The notes beneath the pieces were generated by a model. That model had not been told where the DNA came from. It was given only the letters and a program-made list of their open reading frames with translations, and searched no databases. From Litsea cubeba (lineage: Eukaryota; Streptophyta; Magnoliopsida; Laurales; Lauraceae): 64,000 nt of DNA. Below, piece by piece: positions 11,759-23,665 of this stretch (the first letter of the stretch is position 1; every line of letters starts with the position of its first letter). The stretch is from the NCBI GenBank assembly GCA_012931725.1, contig CM022951.1:14120611-14184610 (forward strand), in the 5' to 3' direction. Both the position numbers and the translations under genes were made by a program.

Positions 11759-13529
11759 CTGTAGGATTCATAACAAATTAGTCTAGAGTTCATTAAGTCC
11801 TTGAGTCAGTCTTCTCAAGCTCATTCAATCATAAATTAGTGCACAACAGGAGAAGATTCATGTGTCCAGTGAACATTCACTATCAGACAGTAAAATGGGT
11901 AGCTTGTCAGAGAAAGAATAGGAAATATAATCATGAAGGAAAATGTGCAAAGAATCAACTGATACTATGTGGTTTCCTTCAACAACAAGCAGCAGCAACT
12001 CTGCGATTTAATTTTGCATCAACAAAGTGACCACTTAGAAACAAACATCCAAAGTGGTGTATCCAGATGCATTTAGTTCATGTATCCATTTCTTTGCAGT
12101 AAAGAATCAAATTCAGCAAAACAACAGAAATCAGCATCATACGTAGGGAAGACAAAATAACTAAGTTCTTTTCATATGGATCCCATCTCTAAAATAATAT
12201 ATATTTTGACTTTACTGATAAAAAAAATACATTCTGACTCCTTCCTTTTTTATTGATTTTGGTTGTTATTTCTTCTTTATTATATTTCCTTCGAATGAAT
12301 CTAAGATTCCAGAGTATACATTTTTTTATTATTATCTTCTATCCGGCGGGAAAAAAAGACCCTATTTTTGTGTCCCTGCCCCCTAAATTAAATAGGGAGG
12401 CTGGAAATCAAAATCCCCCCTCTATTGTTATAAGAACTGCAGAAATGAACAAAACAAGAACACATGGGTGACACTTGCTGACAGCATAATTTTATCCTTG
12501 GAGGCAAAGTCCACCTTAGTTTATAAGGTTTAGGGCAGTTGTTGTAAGAACAAAGGAACTGGCATAAATAACAATAGGCAAGAAACTGACAAGTGGAAAA
12601 AAAATCAGATATGGCAAGTCTAATATAAATCGAACTGGTTGAATATCATGTATACAACATTAGCAATCCCTAATATGTGGGTCGTTCTTTGAAAAATCGG
12701 AAAATCACCCATTAAGCAAAGCACTTGCCTTATCCTTCATAGCTTGATCCTTTTGCTGCCATAGATTCAATTTAAGATATTGTCTTCCAAAAAAAAAACA
12801 AACAAATTACCTTCCCATTTTACAAGCTTTGGGAGCAATTTATGTCACTAGGGTGCGATCAAGAGCCTTTTTTTTTTGTTGAAAAGTAACGAAATTCATT
12901 AATAAAGCAAAACAATAAAAGAGAGCTATACTGGCAAGCTCTATAAGTGATATCAACATCTTCAACGGGGTAACCAGGAAGTCAGTGACTACACAGAAGA
13001 ATTCCATATGTTGAGCACATGTGTAGACTGCCAAGACTGAGAATTGCAAACGGTTTCCCATCATTTGGGTGATTGACTCAAGACGTGTAGAACGAATTGG
13101 CCTAGGGCATATTACAAATTATTGGATGCATATAACTTGGAACATAAGGGTGAGGCGGTTGTTATGTTTCTAATACGAGAGTGATACTAAGAGATATGGA
13201 TGCCGGACCATCTACGTAATCAAGAAAGCTATCACATGGGCAAACCCAACCTCAACCTGGGACGCTAAATCCTAACCCAAGGAGTAATCCTAAAGTCAAC
13301 GGCTTAAGGAAGAATGCTACTGACATCTAGAGAACACGAAACAAGTAGGCCTTTGGAAGAGGGCAGATATTCATAACTGGAAGTTGTGCCCATCAAGTGT
13401 GATTTTGACTGAGGCCTCCTACAGAACTTTGGAAGGACCGCTAGAAGCCAAGCCTCCTAGCTCGCATGTTTGACTGGGCTTGGCTTCTCCAAGGTGGAGA
13501 TATTTCGTTGGTTGGAAGTTTTTAAGGAG
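11759..13529. other. Gap where the CNX1 MoeA core exons are missing
   Basis: An intact CNX1 would have several exons here encoding the rest of the E domain. I read the stretch for the STGDEL, SGGVSMGDRD-type and related motifs on the minus strand and did not find them, so they are either deleted or decayed beyond recognition. At 12865-12905 a block with GAAATTCATTAATAAAGC resembles common retroposon 3' sequence, without further support. Confidence 0.4.
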
Positions 13530-14516
13530 TTGAGTGGATAATCTCGGAAGGGAAAGCACCAGACTTCATAACAATAGCACCTTTATCAATGTCAAACCCC
13601 TGACCAATTAACAAAAGGATTTAATAGACTCATGGCAAACAGCAACATATTCTTTCAAGTGGCATACTAATTATTTTTTTCTTAAAGGTAATCGACATTT
13701 AACATAGTTGGGCCAAGATAGACCTGAATGGAGAAACAGAAATACAGAATTCATGTAGGTGATCCCAGCATAGTTAGGACAATGCTTTGATGATGATGAT
13801 GAATCAACATCCAATATTATCAAAAAAGTTTTACCACTGGACGTATATTGAGACCTGGGCTAGCTCCGACCAATATTTTGACAAACTTTACTCCACTATA
13901 AGTCTTTTATTTGTTCAACATTTTCAATTGGCACAACAGCATCAGCACCTTCAGGTATTGGTCCTGTGAAAAAAAAAAAAGATCATACAGCGACAAATAA
14001 AATTTTCAAATTCAAAGTCAATGAGATGGCATAGGTATTCTCTCTTTTATTTTTCACATGGCCCATCAAACTACAAAACCACTTTTCCCTTTGTGCTATT
14101 TGTTGTGTATGTAAAAATAATGCAATCTATAAAGGCCTAGAGGCTCCTATTACTCCTAGATGATTCACAAACAGCAGAAAAAGAGCAGAAGGGCCAGGGA
14201 CCATATCTGCTGCTGTCAACATCAAATCAGGCTAAAATTGAGTAATCTAACTAGCACATGCTAAAACTCCACCGGTCGTTTATTTTGATTTAGTAGCAGA
14301 AAGAATGAATAATAGCAAATCCATGTCCTAACAATCTTCCCTACAATGGTTATGAGAAGAAGGATGATCCCGTTTGATGGGCTAATTGAGAAATGATTTT
14401 GTAATGTTGTGGAATTCATAGTTTTTATTTGGTGTAGTGACCAAGTGAAAAGGGAGAAAGCAAAAATACCTATTAAAAAAAAACCAAGTGACACCCTATT
14501 CTTTTTTCTTTTTTCT

Positions 14517-14690
14517 TTTTTCTTTTTTTTTTTTTGCTATTGGAGGGTTCCCAACCCTTTGGGCTCTGGACTAATCCCTCCGGGCCAAGAGGGAAGCCAG
14601 GTAAACTCCCCATATCCCCAGTGTGGTAGTGTAGTTTCGAACTTACATCCGGGTGCAAACCGTGATCCTAGGCCAACTGAGCTAGAACTT
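14517..14690 (-). mobile_element. tRNA-derived SINE
   Basis: Read on the minus strand, a tRNA-like head begins near 14690 with an RNA polymerase III A box (TAGCTCAGTTGG, 14684-14673) and, about 30 nt downstream, a B box (AGTTCGAAAC, 14643-14634). About 100 nt of tRNA-unrelated body follow, ending in a poly(A) tail (14535-14522) and a GAAAAAA-repeat tail to about 14500. This order, head then body then A-rich tail, is that of a plant SINE. I could not identify a clean target site duplication, so the 5' boundary is approximate and the copy may be old. Confidence 0.75.
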
Positions 14691-14705
14691 ATAAAAATAG
14701 ATTTT

Positions 14706-16248
14706 GGTGGGTTCTTTTGGACAACATATTTATAAAAAAATTTTGCACCAACCATCGAATTCATAAATTACAATAAAACTCACTTTTTCTATGAAAATCT
14801 CGCTTCACAAATGTAGTTTTATTTTGAAATATAGAAAATATAGAGAAATAAGTATTAAAATTCAGATAAAATGACATGTATGTATATGCAAATGTAACTT
14901 TATTTTGATTCAGGCATTACTAACTGATATAATAATCTATTTATGCCAGGGTTTACAAAACCAGTTCATAATGCATCATGAACTGATTTAACAATCAACC
15001 TTTTTTAATTGAAGTATTCAAAGTATCACATTGACATAATGGTCTTATCTCAATCTTTATAATTATTGGTTCTTAAGGCGTTATAAGAAAAAATTTCCTT
15101 AGAAATCAATACAACATAACTTTCTAATATTATGGTTTAATGATGTTTAGCATTACGATAAAAATAATCATCTAGATGATACCTCGTTGCTTAAAGGCTA
15201 TTATTCTAAACCATGCCCATGCCCATACTAATTTAAACATGGACCCTTAGTCCCTCAGGCTTGAAAGTTTCCATCCAAATCAGAATTATTATGATTTTCA
15301 TTCAATTTTATTGTTATTTTTTTTTATGTACATGGCATTAATGATAAGTTTATGTGTTGCTCCTGTTGAAATGATGAATGGACCCCAAATCTTGATTCTC
15401 ATTTTCTTCTTACTTCCTATAAGGAATGCCCCACTCAGACCTAGTGATGAAATCATTGGGAGTTTTGCACATCTAACCATCTTCTCCACCAAATTCCAAT
15501 AGGTTGTAAAAACTGATAAAGAAATAGATGCATTAAAAAAGTCACAGAGATTCAGAAAATGTGTAAAGTCTTATTAATTTCTACAAATTATGTTTTGGAA
15601 ATGCCTTCCAAAAAAAAAAACCTTTCAAAGAAAATTCTGTTTTGGAAAATTCCTAGGGAAATATGTTTTTGAAAAAAGAGGATTTAGCAGAACAGGTTTA
15701 ATGAAAATAGGAGCTTGGAATCATAGTATAAGACGGTTTTTTTTTTTTTTTTTTTTTGGGGGGGGGGGGGGGGGGGTTTAATTAAGAAAAAGGTAGGTGC
15801 AAAAGATGGGTAGAATTCATGAGAAAAGCTCATTAGATACTCTTATCCCACCTAATTATTGATCCATAATGCCCATAATCAAAAGATTTAATTCTCTTTT
15901 AATCAATTTCTGGACCACCCTCCCATAAGAGCTCTCTATCTCTTCCCTTTTACTGGTGAGAAAAAAGTATCATCAACTTGGGGGTCTCTTGGGTAGGGGA
16001 CCATCACTCATGGAGACTCTCTAGCCAAAAAGTAGGTGAAATCTAGAACCTTCCTACAACCGTGTTGCATGGGCTAAAAAGTATGTAATCTTTGTTTTGG
16101 TTGGTGTTATCATTGACATTTAAAGTCAATGAAAGAAATAAGTCTGCCCAGACCACCCATCAAGAGAAAAAAAATTTGTGGCAGCTCATCTCTTCAGAAC
16201 TTGGACTATACACCAACACAGACCATCTGAATCATTGCCCCATTGCGG
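14706..16248. other. Gene-free stretch between SINE and duplication copy 2
   Basis: Low-complexity AT-rich sequence with no supported coding region. It contains the extreme T/G homopolymer described separately. The last 100 bases run into the start of duplication copy 2 at about 16249, where homology to base 1 of the window becomes visible. Confidence 0.45.
15737..15776. repeat. Homopolymer junction: 21 T followed by 19 G
   Basis: An uninterrupted run of 21 T (15737-15757) passes directly into 19 G (15758-15776). Long G runs are rare in plant DNA and can fold as G-quadruplexes; the exact lengths are also the kind of value sequencing gets wrong. Nothing coding surrounds it. Confidence 0.95.
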
Positions 16249-18968
16249 ATAGATTATAGGCCAAGCTTTCTGCTAATGAAACTACCACAACCATTCAGTT
16301 ATTGACCACCAAAGTCTGTTTTAGGAGTAGGGATAGAAATGGGTCCCTGGATGCGCAATTGCCCAAAAAATCCCATTTGGAAAGATCAGTTGTGGATTAA
16401 GTGTATTTGATACAGAATTATTTGATTCTTGATTGAGGTCAGAATTCAAGTATTTTTTACTTCCTCGTCCAAACTCCGAGGCCCTTTTAAGTTATTTGGG
16501 TCTGAGTCATTGTATGGGTGGATACTAACCCCAACCCAAACCTAAACCTGACCCTTTTTTCATCCAAAGAAAAGGTTTGGAAGTTTAATCAATGGAAGAA
16601 AAAAAAAAAAGCAATGGTTAGGATCATTTGTTGTTGCCATCTTCTGTTCTTGATTGAGTCCATGTGATAGGAGTTGCCATATGGTTATCTCTTTGTGGAA
16701 GACTGGTGTAGGGTGGAGATATTCTTGGGCAACACAGAACAATGACTACTTTTCTTACTTGTGCTATTGTTTCGAGTCCTGGTCTAACCTAGACCCATGA
16801 CAAAAGGACTTGGTCTTACCAACTTTTCAACCATTTCCCAAAAGGACAAGGGTGTGTTTCTTATGTTTTGACTACCCTTGTCCATGCATGTTAAAGTTGT
16901 TCTATCATTATAGCAACCTTACTAAGTGCATGAAGAGCATTGATAAACAGGGCATGGAAAAGAGGGTGTTTTTAAAACTTCTAAAATCTGTAATCAGCAT
17001 TTCATATCAATTTCTTATGAAATGCTGAGATCTCATATAAAGTCATGTAATTCAAAACCCCAACTCCCAATTTAAAGCAGAAATCGCAATCAATTAATAT
17101 AGTCAATGGCATCAATTTGATGGTGAAAATGTCATGAAGAACCCAAGTAGTTGATGGGTGATAAAGTTGAAGGATGCAAGACCCATTTCCAGTAGAAAGA
17201 TGAACTCCTCATACCTCAGATGGATGTTCTAGTCTTATTTTCTTTCTGAAAGTAATATGAAGAGTTTCAGGAGTTCAGAAATGCCATTACAATATGAACT
17301 GTTTGATGTTATAAAATATTATGAAGAGTAACCTTTTTTTTTTTTTGAATGGTGTTTTTTTCCCTGCTTGGCAAGACTAACCTTCATTTCTTTCAGACAA
17401 TCATCATTAAAAAAAAAGTTGAAATTTACTTCATTATTACTTAATAGCTTTTACTTATACTCTGTAACTCATACAATAAGGAAACATCAAAGCTGCTGTC
17501 AAGGGTCGTTAATCTGGTTCTAAAATTCCAAAAATCCCTTCACCATCAAAGAATAAGCATTCCTACCATATTTATTCCCCACATCTACCCTACCAACATC
17601 ATCAACTGTCAAATTTAACCTCCACTCAATAAAAGCCATTAAACTTGTATTTCCTATTAACCTCTACTGCATACATAATAATTAATTTAAAAGAATTGAT
17701 CCCATGCAGTCATTAGTATTATTGCCAACAGCAGCTATTTACCTGATGTAACCTGTGTGGGCCCACCTTTGCGTGATCGAACCCATTCAGGACATACGTA
17801 CCCCTTTACAAGGGAACTGGCCAAAAGCGACTTCAATGAAGTTTAATACACCCTTGGATTGACCATGTCTAGAAGCCTAATAATATATTTCACACATAAT
17901 CTACCCAGCTGTAAAATCTCTTCGGTTGAAGTTGAAGTGAAAGCTGGGGCAGTGCCTATATACACATAGACACGTGTGACGTGAGTGAGTTGGATAAAGA
18001 AATGCAGGCCCCAAACATGGTAAATCAAGTTTTAGCTTCCACCAGCATCGAACTAACAATAGCACAGGACCATTTCCTCTTATAGATTAAATGTCCAGCC
18101 GCAGACCTAATAAACATTCAAATTTAGTAGTTACCTTACTAAAAAGATAACAGAAAGCAGTGCCACAGAACAATTGCCAAGTATGTTGACCAGTGGAAAC
18201 CCAGTCATTCCTAGAAAAGTTTCACCTGGATTGTTTTTAATTGTTGCTTCATTTTTTCAAAAATGTTTATTTAACAAATTTTACTTAAATTTACATCACC
18301 AAAATGTGTGGCTCACTGCTCTACCTTTGTCAACGAGTTCTGTAACTTCTGTTAAAGAAAGGTTGAGAGTTATCATGGGTTATTAAAATCACATTCACTC
18401 ATTATAATTAAGGGGGGACAAAGTTCTTATAGAAGAATTAGGATGGCTCTGTATATCACCGTTTTCGTCCTGACACTGTCTTCTTTACTGCTCCAACAGA
18501 AACTAAGAACTCGTCAAGGGATGACAAGGTCTTCATATCATCTGGGGTAAAGTAGCTGGCTGCTTTGCCCATTAAGTATGTGAACAGAAAAGAGAGTGAT
18601 GGCCTTGTGACAAACCTCTCACCCAAGAGTTCATCAAGGAATGAGAAAGCTGCCAGGAAATCTGACCTGCTTGCACTTATTGGAGCTGCAAATGGGCAGG
18701 AATTATTCTCTTGAATGGCCAATCCTGTATGATCCTATCAATCCAATCTCTCACCTGAAATTTATTCATATAAAAATTATCAAACAATTCTACACTGCAT
18801 CTGTGGCTTATGAGAGGAAGGTTAAACATGCATCATGGCTAAACATACATATTCTCACATGTGCATGCACCGAACATATCATGCAGGGATCAAATTTAAT
18901 GTTCAGAATGCATGAACCGCTTCCATGGCTCAAAATTTACCTACTGCTCCTTTTTATTTTTAAACTTC

Positions 18969-20648
18969 TAGCTTTAAGAGAAAGAGTACTAGAGGAAGAC
19001 GTTTGGGCGATAGATGAGAGTGCAAATAATATGTGGGATAAGGTAGCAGAGTGTATTAGGAGGGTAGGGAAAGAAGTCTTAGGAGAATCCAAAGGGGGTG
19101 CTCCGGTACAGAAAGAGGCATGGTGGTGGAGTGAAGCCGTCCAAGACAAGATAAGAGTTAAAAGAGAGTGCTTTAAAACTTGGCAAAAGGATCGAAATGA
19201 AGCGAACTTGGAGAGGTATAAAGAAGCAAAAAGAGAAACCAATGCATGGAGAGGATGGCATTAGTTGGTTGACAAAGCTTTTTAATGTAGTGCTAAAGAG
19301 CAAGAAGATGCCTAATGCATGGAGGAAAAGTATTCTTATACCCATATATAAGAACAAAGGAGATATTCAGAACTGTGCGAACTACCACGGGATTAAATTG
19401 ATGAGCCATACGATGAAATTATGGGAGAGAGTTATTGAGAGAAGACTAAGAAGAACAATAAACGTTTCAGAGAATCAATTTGGTTTCATGCCTGGGAGAT
19501 CAACCATGGAGGCTATCTTTCTCCTGAGGAGGTTAATAGAACAGCATAGAGAAAGTCAGAGAGATTTACATATGGTGTTCATTGACTTGGAGAAGGCCTA
19601 TGACCGGGTTCCTAGGGAGATTCTTTGGAGAGTTCTGGAAAATAAAATAGTGTGTGTCGCATATATTGAGGCGATAAAGGATATGTATGGTAGAGTCGTG
19701 ACATCTATAAGGACGACTGGCGGCAAAACTAAGGAGTTTCCTATTACGATTGGTCTACACCAAGGCTCAGCGTTAAGCCCGTACTTGTTTGCCCTAGTTA
19801 TGGATGAGATTACAAGACATATCCAGGATGGGGTGCTGTGGTGTATGCTATTTGCAGATGACATTGTTTTAATGGATGAGACGAGAGAATGAGTGAATGC
19901 TAAATTAGAATTGTGGCGGAAAACATTAGAGACAAAAGGGTTTAGGCTAAGTTGATGCAAAACGGAATATATGGAATGCAAGTTTAGTCAAAGTAGGACA
20001 CCTGGTAACATAGAAGTAAGTTTGGACATACAAAAGATTATAGAGAAAGAAAAACTTCAGGTACCTTGGATCTATGGTGCAACAAGATGGAGAGATTGAT
20101 ACTGATGTAAGTCACAGGATTCAGGCCGGGTGGACCAAATGGAGGAGTGCTTCGGGGGTCTTGTGTGATCGAAAAGTCCCCCTCAAGGTTAAAGAAAAGT
20201 ATTATAAGGTGGCGGTACAACCAGCATTGTTATATGGATCAGAGTGTTGGGCAGTAAAGCATAATCATGTCAAGAAGATGGAAGTTGCGGAGATGAGAAT
20301 GCTAAGATGGATGTGCGGGATCACAAGGAGAGATAGGATTAGGAATGAGGAGATTAGGGGCAAAGTAGGAATAGCACCGATTGGAGATAAAATGAGAGAA
20401 AATCGACTGAGATGATTTGGCCATGCTAGAAGGCGTCCAACGGAGGCACCTGTTGAAAGGTTCACGCATGGAGATTGTCAGGAGTAGGAGAGGGAGAGGG
20501 AGACCCAAGAGAAGTTGGAAAGAAACTATTAAACATGACCTTGCCTTGATGGATCTAACGGAAGACATGGCCCTAAACAGATTTGATTGGCATCGTCAAA
20601 TCCATATAGCCGACCCCACCTAGTGGGAAAAGGCTTGGTTTGGTTTTT
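18969..20648 (+). mobile_element. RTE-type LINE, 5'-truncated and internally deleted
   Basis: This interrupts duplication copy 2 within the last intron of the DUF4336 pseudogene. Protein fragments follow the RTE order. First comes the linker after the endonuclease (open from about 18970 to 19264). Then comes reverse transcriptase with the NQFGFMPGRST, DLEKAYDRVPRE and FADDIVLMDE motifs (about 19260-19890), and then the C-terminal region (YGSECWAVK, MRMLRWMCG). The 3' end, CCCCACCTAGTGGGAAAAGG followed by a TTGGTTTGG tail, is the hallmark of plant RTE elements. Part of the segment between linker and RT is missing, and stops follow the catalytic block, so it cannot move on its own. Comparison with copy 1 shows that about 16 bases of target differ at the junction; there is no clean duplication. 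Confidence 0.9.
20416..20640 (+). mobile_element. RTE 3' end: C-terminal coding tail and conserved terminus
   Basis: This is the last part of the RTE above: a short Arg-rich segment (RSRRGRGRPKRSW), the WHRQIHIADPT C-terminus and the conserved 3' end. A TGA at about 20413-20415 separates it from the preceding fragment. I list it separately because the same conserved text, reversed, identifies the second RTE fragment at 25143-25612. Confidence 0.8.
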
Positions 20649-21410
20649 TATGAGAGATCAACAAAAGATCAATTCGTGTACTTTGCTACAATACCCAGAT
20701 TCTTATACATGCCCAACAAACAGTATTTGTATAGGAATATTTAATGAGAAAACAGTGTTGAATGTTATGTACAGCAAAAATTACATGTTGGTAGAGGACT
20801 GAACTAGATAACCAGCAAGAACTGGAACAAAATAGTAAAAAGTGGCAGGAGTTACAGAGAATGTGGGTTTTAATAGGGATGTGAGGAAATGAAGAATTCA
20901 CAAAGCCAACACAAATAGATGGGATAAGGCTTAATGCCAATGACCTCTAGTTTGTTCTTTGTGACTAGTCTACGCTCGCGCACACGCGTGCGCGCTGAGA
21001 GAGAGAGAGAGAGAGTACAGTCATCTGCATAAAGAACTAAGGGCTCAAAAACATGCTGCCCATCAACAAATGTGTGCTATGGCCTATGTTGCCTTTTCAG
21101 GTACTTTGCTGAAAACCAATGTCTTCACAATTGGTGAAACTATCAACTTCTGTGACATTTGAGCAAAGCTTGCATTAGGCTCCAAGAGATTCGATGGACC
21201 TAGGAACAAGATTTGGAGAACCATCCTTTCCCACCCTGAAAGAAAAGAATTCCACATTTTGAGTAAATATCTCAGCGCATGCCCTACTGTTGGGTTCCAA
21301 GTAAACTCAAAACTTTGCAGTCACCAGAAGGCAGAGTTGTGCACCATCAATATATAAATTCACACATCACAGACAGAAAACATAAACTGATAGAAGTACA
21401 AAATGTAAAA

Positions 21411-22119
21411 CGTCCAATCAGGATCACTTTTGGCTAATTAACGGTGAGCCCCACTTAAACACCAGCCAAGTCACCATAAGTGGCCGGTGGCTCAATGTGG
21501 ACCACACAATGCAATTTGCACTATATTGACCCTTTATTTACATTTTAACAGCATATTTTATAAAGAAAAAAACAAGTAGACCTGAATGATTTATGTGGTG
21601 CTGAATGCAAGGAACAAAGAAATGACAAGAAGACAGTAAGTGTGGCTGAGAAGCTAAAGCTAGATGAATGTGTGGAGAAAAAAAAAAAAAGGATTGGCAA
21701 CGAGTATATGAGAAAATCTATGCCTAGCTCCAGGAAAAGAGACAAGCAATGAAAGTAATGCAGGGTGGTTTCCATATACATGAAAATCATATGACAAATC
21801 AAATTCCAACAAGGAACTAGGAAAAGAAGGAATAGGACTAGGATATTAGTAGTTATAAAAATGTGAGACAGTCCAAGGTACACAGAACACAGCTGTAATG
21901 GAGAATTGCAGAAAATTTAAGCTCAAAAAACTAACCACATAAAGATGAAAAAAGGCTTCAATGATGATGATGGCCGATATATGGCTTCGCAAATAAGGCA
22001 AACAATCACCATTCAAAAAATAATAATAAAATAAATAAAGCAAACAGTTTGATAATAGAACAGCCACAGTAGGCATGAGATAAGGACCCACAAGTAGCTT
22101 AAGAATCTAAGGGACAGAC
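21411..22119. other. Intron of the DUF4336 pseudogene
   Basis: This stretch lies between exons 5 and 4 and outside the duplication. It has no coding segment that I can support. The open frames on the minus strand here are hydrophobic, low-complexity and without family features. Confidence 0.5.
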
Positions 22120-23596
22120 CCTTTTGACGGCTCATCTTATTGTGAACTACTGGTTCCTGAGGGACATCTTTCCCTTTGCTGAGAATCTTCACTGCTAAAC
22201 CATTCTTTGCAGATGCCAACAAGGATTCTTTGCTAATGCACTCTGGTGGCTGCCTTGGGACAAAAATCACAGCATCTGTAACCAACAACGTCCGTGAACG
22301 CTTATGATAAAATGCTACCTCAACATATGACCCAATACCTGCGACAATCAAGGACTACATTAATGTAGACAAAGGAATTTGTCAATCCTTCAGCCAAGCA
22401 ATCTAAATTGATGGGAAAATGGATCATATGAGAATAGGGGAAGACAGTTTACTACCAGTGACAGAAGAAAGAACTCACCAACTTCGGGTGAGCTGAGAAC
22501 TTTTTGTTCAATCTCATCAGCCCATGGGGTCATCTCTAAGCGTTTTGAAACGGAAAATCCCAAAGAATTCAAGTGGCAAATTAATTGGCCAACTCCATTG
22601 CCTTGGTGCCACCCAGATCTGTGCTCGTGGCATCTTTCTTGAAAATGGGCCCACAAAAATTTTGTGCTCATATGCAAACGTGGGAAGAACTATGTATTCT
22701 ACGGGAGCCTCCAACTCCTTCACAAGCAGGTACAGGAATGGAAATTTGTTACACCTTTATCAATATAAAAGACAGTTTATGAGCTGAAAATAGAAGCATA
22801 TATTATGACAAACAGAAATCCAGTACAATGAATTTACAGGAACACCTTAATGCATTCTTTGGTCGGAGCAATGGGGGCATGGATCCATAATCCTCCAGAC
22901 TTGAGCTTGATAACTGTCATTCGAATGTTTGTAGAGGCGCTGCTGAATCCCAGCGCTTGCTCTTGTTCGAATAGCCATATGCAATCCTTCACAGCCTTTG
23001 TAGACAAACTTGGACGATATGGCGAAGTCAGTATGGCATAATCAAATAGGCTTGGTACACAAAGAATGATTAATTGTTGTTTGCATTTGCCCGTAGAACA
23101 TTTTCTTTCCTCAAGATGAACTGATACAATAGTTGCTAACCATGGATAATTATAGTCCAATGTACATCAATTCCATTCAGTGATAAAGAATTGCTGAGTT
23201 GACTTGATTCACTTAAACTCAGGTGAAATATGGGGCAAGTCCTTAATCAAGGGCAAAAACAATAGAGAAATTCAATCTAGTACTAGATGACTTGGAAATG
23301 ACGACTGCAAACATGAACTTTATGGCACGAAAGCTATGTTTTGAATCAACTCAAACTGAGCCCAGTTTATAAGATACATGTTCTAATATTTTGTTAGTCT
23401 GTTAAAGACCATGCGATCCAGGGGCAGACCCACCTTATGATGGTCGCCCCAGATCAATCTTGCGATCCCTAGAGCTTCCCATGGGCCTTGGAACCATGCC
23501 CCATATATGTGTAAAGGTCACCCCACATGTCTAAACAGTCCACACCACCATGCACACTGCATTCTGCAATGCATTAACGCCTTTCTCTTCTTCACC

Positions 23597-23605
23597 TTTA
23601 TAAAT
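23597..23605 (+). promoter_or_regulatory. Candidate TATA box inside the hAT element
   Basis: TTTATAAAT lies 60 bases before the ATG at 23666 and is followed by a strongly CT-rich leader (TTTCTCCTCTCC...), the usual look of a plant core promoter and 5' UTR. No transcript evidence is available. Confidence 0.45.
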
Positions 23606-23665
23606 CATCCTAGTCCTTCTCACCCCTTACAGTGCATTTCTCCTCTCCTTTCTCTTTCTCTCTTT

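Larger units (their letters stand above)
8299..13963 (-). pseudogene. CNX1: CNX1 (molybdopterin molybdenumtransferase) pseudogene, partial
   Basis: CNX1 inserts molybdate into molybdopterin; it has an N-terminal E (MoeA-like) and a C-terminal G (MogA-like) domain. Six decayed exons follow in order on the minus strand. They are E domain 13963-13835 (GPIPEGADAVVPIE, later KILVGASPGLNIRPV in another frame) and 13599 to about 13530 (GFDIDKGAIVMKSG), then G domain 11758-11601 (GPRAISVVNSSSEKLGGA to VDLILTLG), 11496-11391 (GGTGFSPRDVTPEA), 10793-10736 (VTPFAMLSRATA) and 8504-8299 (PNAVAECMEALIPVLKHA). Most splice sites survive. Lesions are an in-frame TAG and a frameshift in the first exon, a lost acceptor AG and a 1-nt deletion before VIEKETPG in the fourth, TGA for Gly plus a 1-nt insertion in the fifth, and a 1-nt loss plus TAA in the sixth. 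The 11601-11758 exon is fully open. The MoeA core between exons 2 and 3, and everything upstream, are not seen. This is a dead copy; a working CNX1 must lie elsewhere. Confidence 0.85.
16249..21410. repeat. Segmental duplication, copy 2 (contains an RTE insertion)
   Basis: This is the partner of 1-3510. Without the RTE at 18969-20648 it measures about 3.48 kb, the same as copy 1. Similarity stays very high across the whole length, including intergenic sequence. The copies part at about 21410, where copy 2 continues into the middle exons of the DUF4336 gene. Confidence 0.93.

Noticed and set aside
14537..14764. tRNA gene near 14640-14690
   Set aside because: A and B boxes are present, but the sequence does not fold as a tRNA and leads into a SINE body with an A-rich tail.
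18641..19264. A single 207-residue plus-strand protein
   Set aside because: It fuses antisense DUF4336 exon and intron sequence with part of the RTE by chance; only the part after about 18970 is LINE coding.
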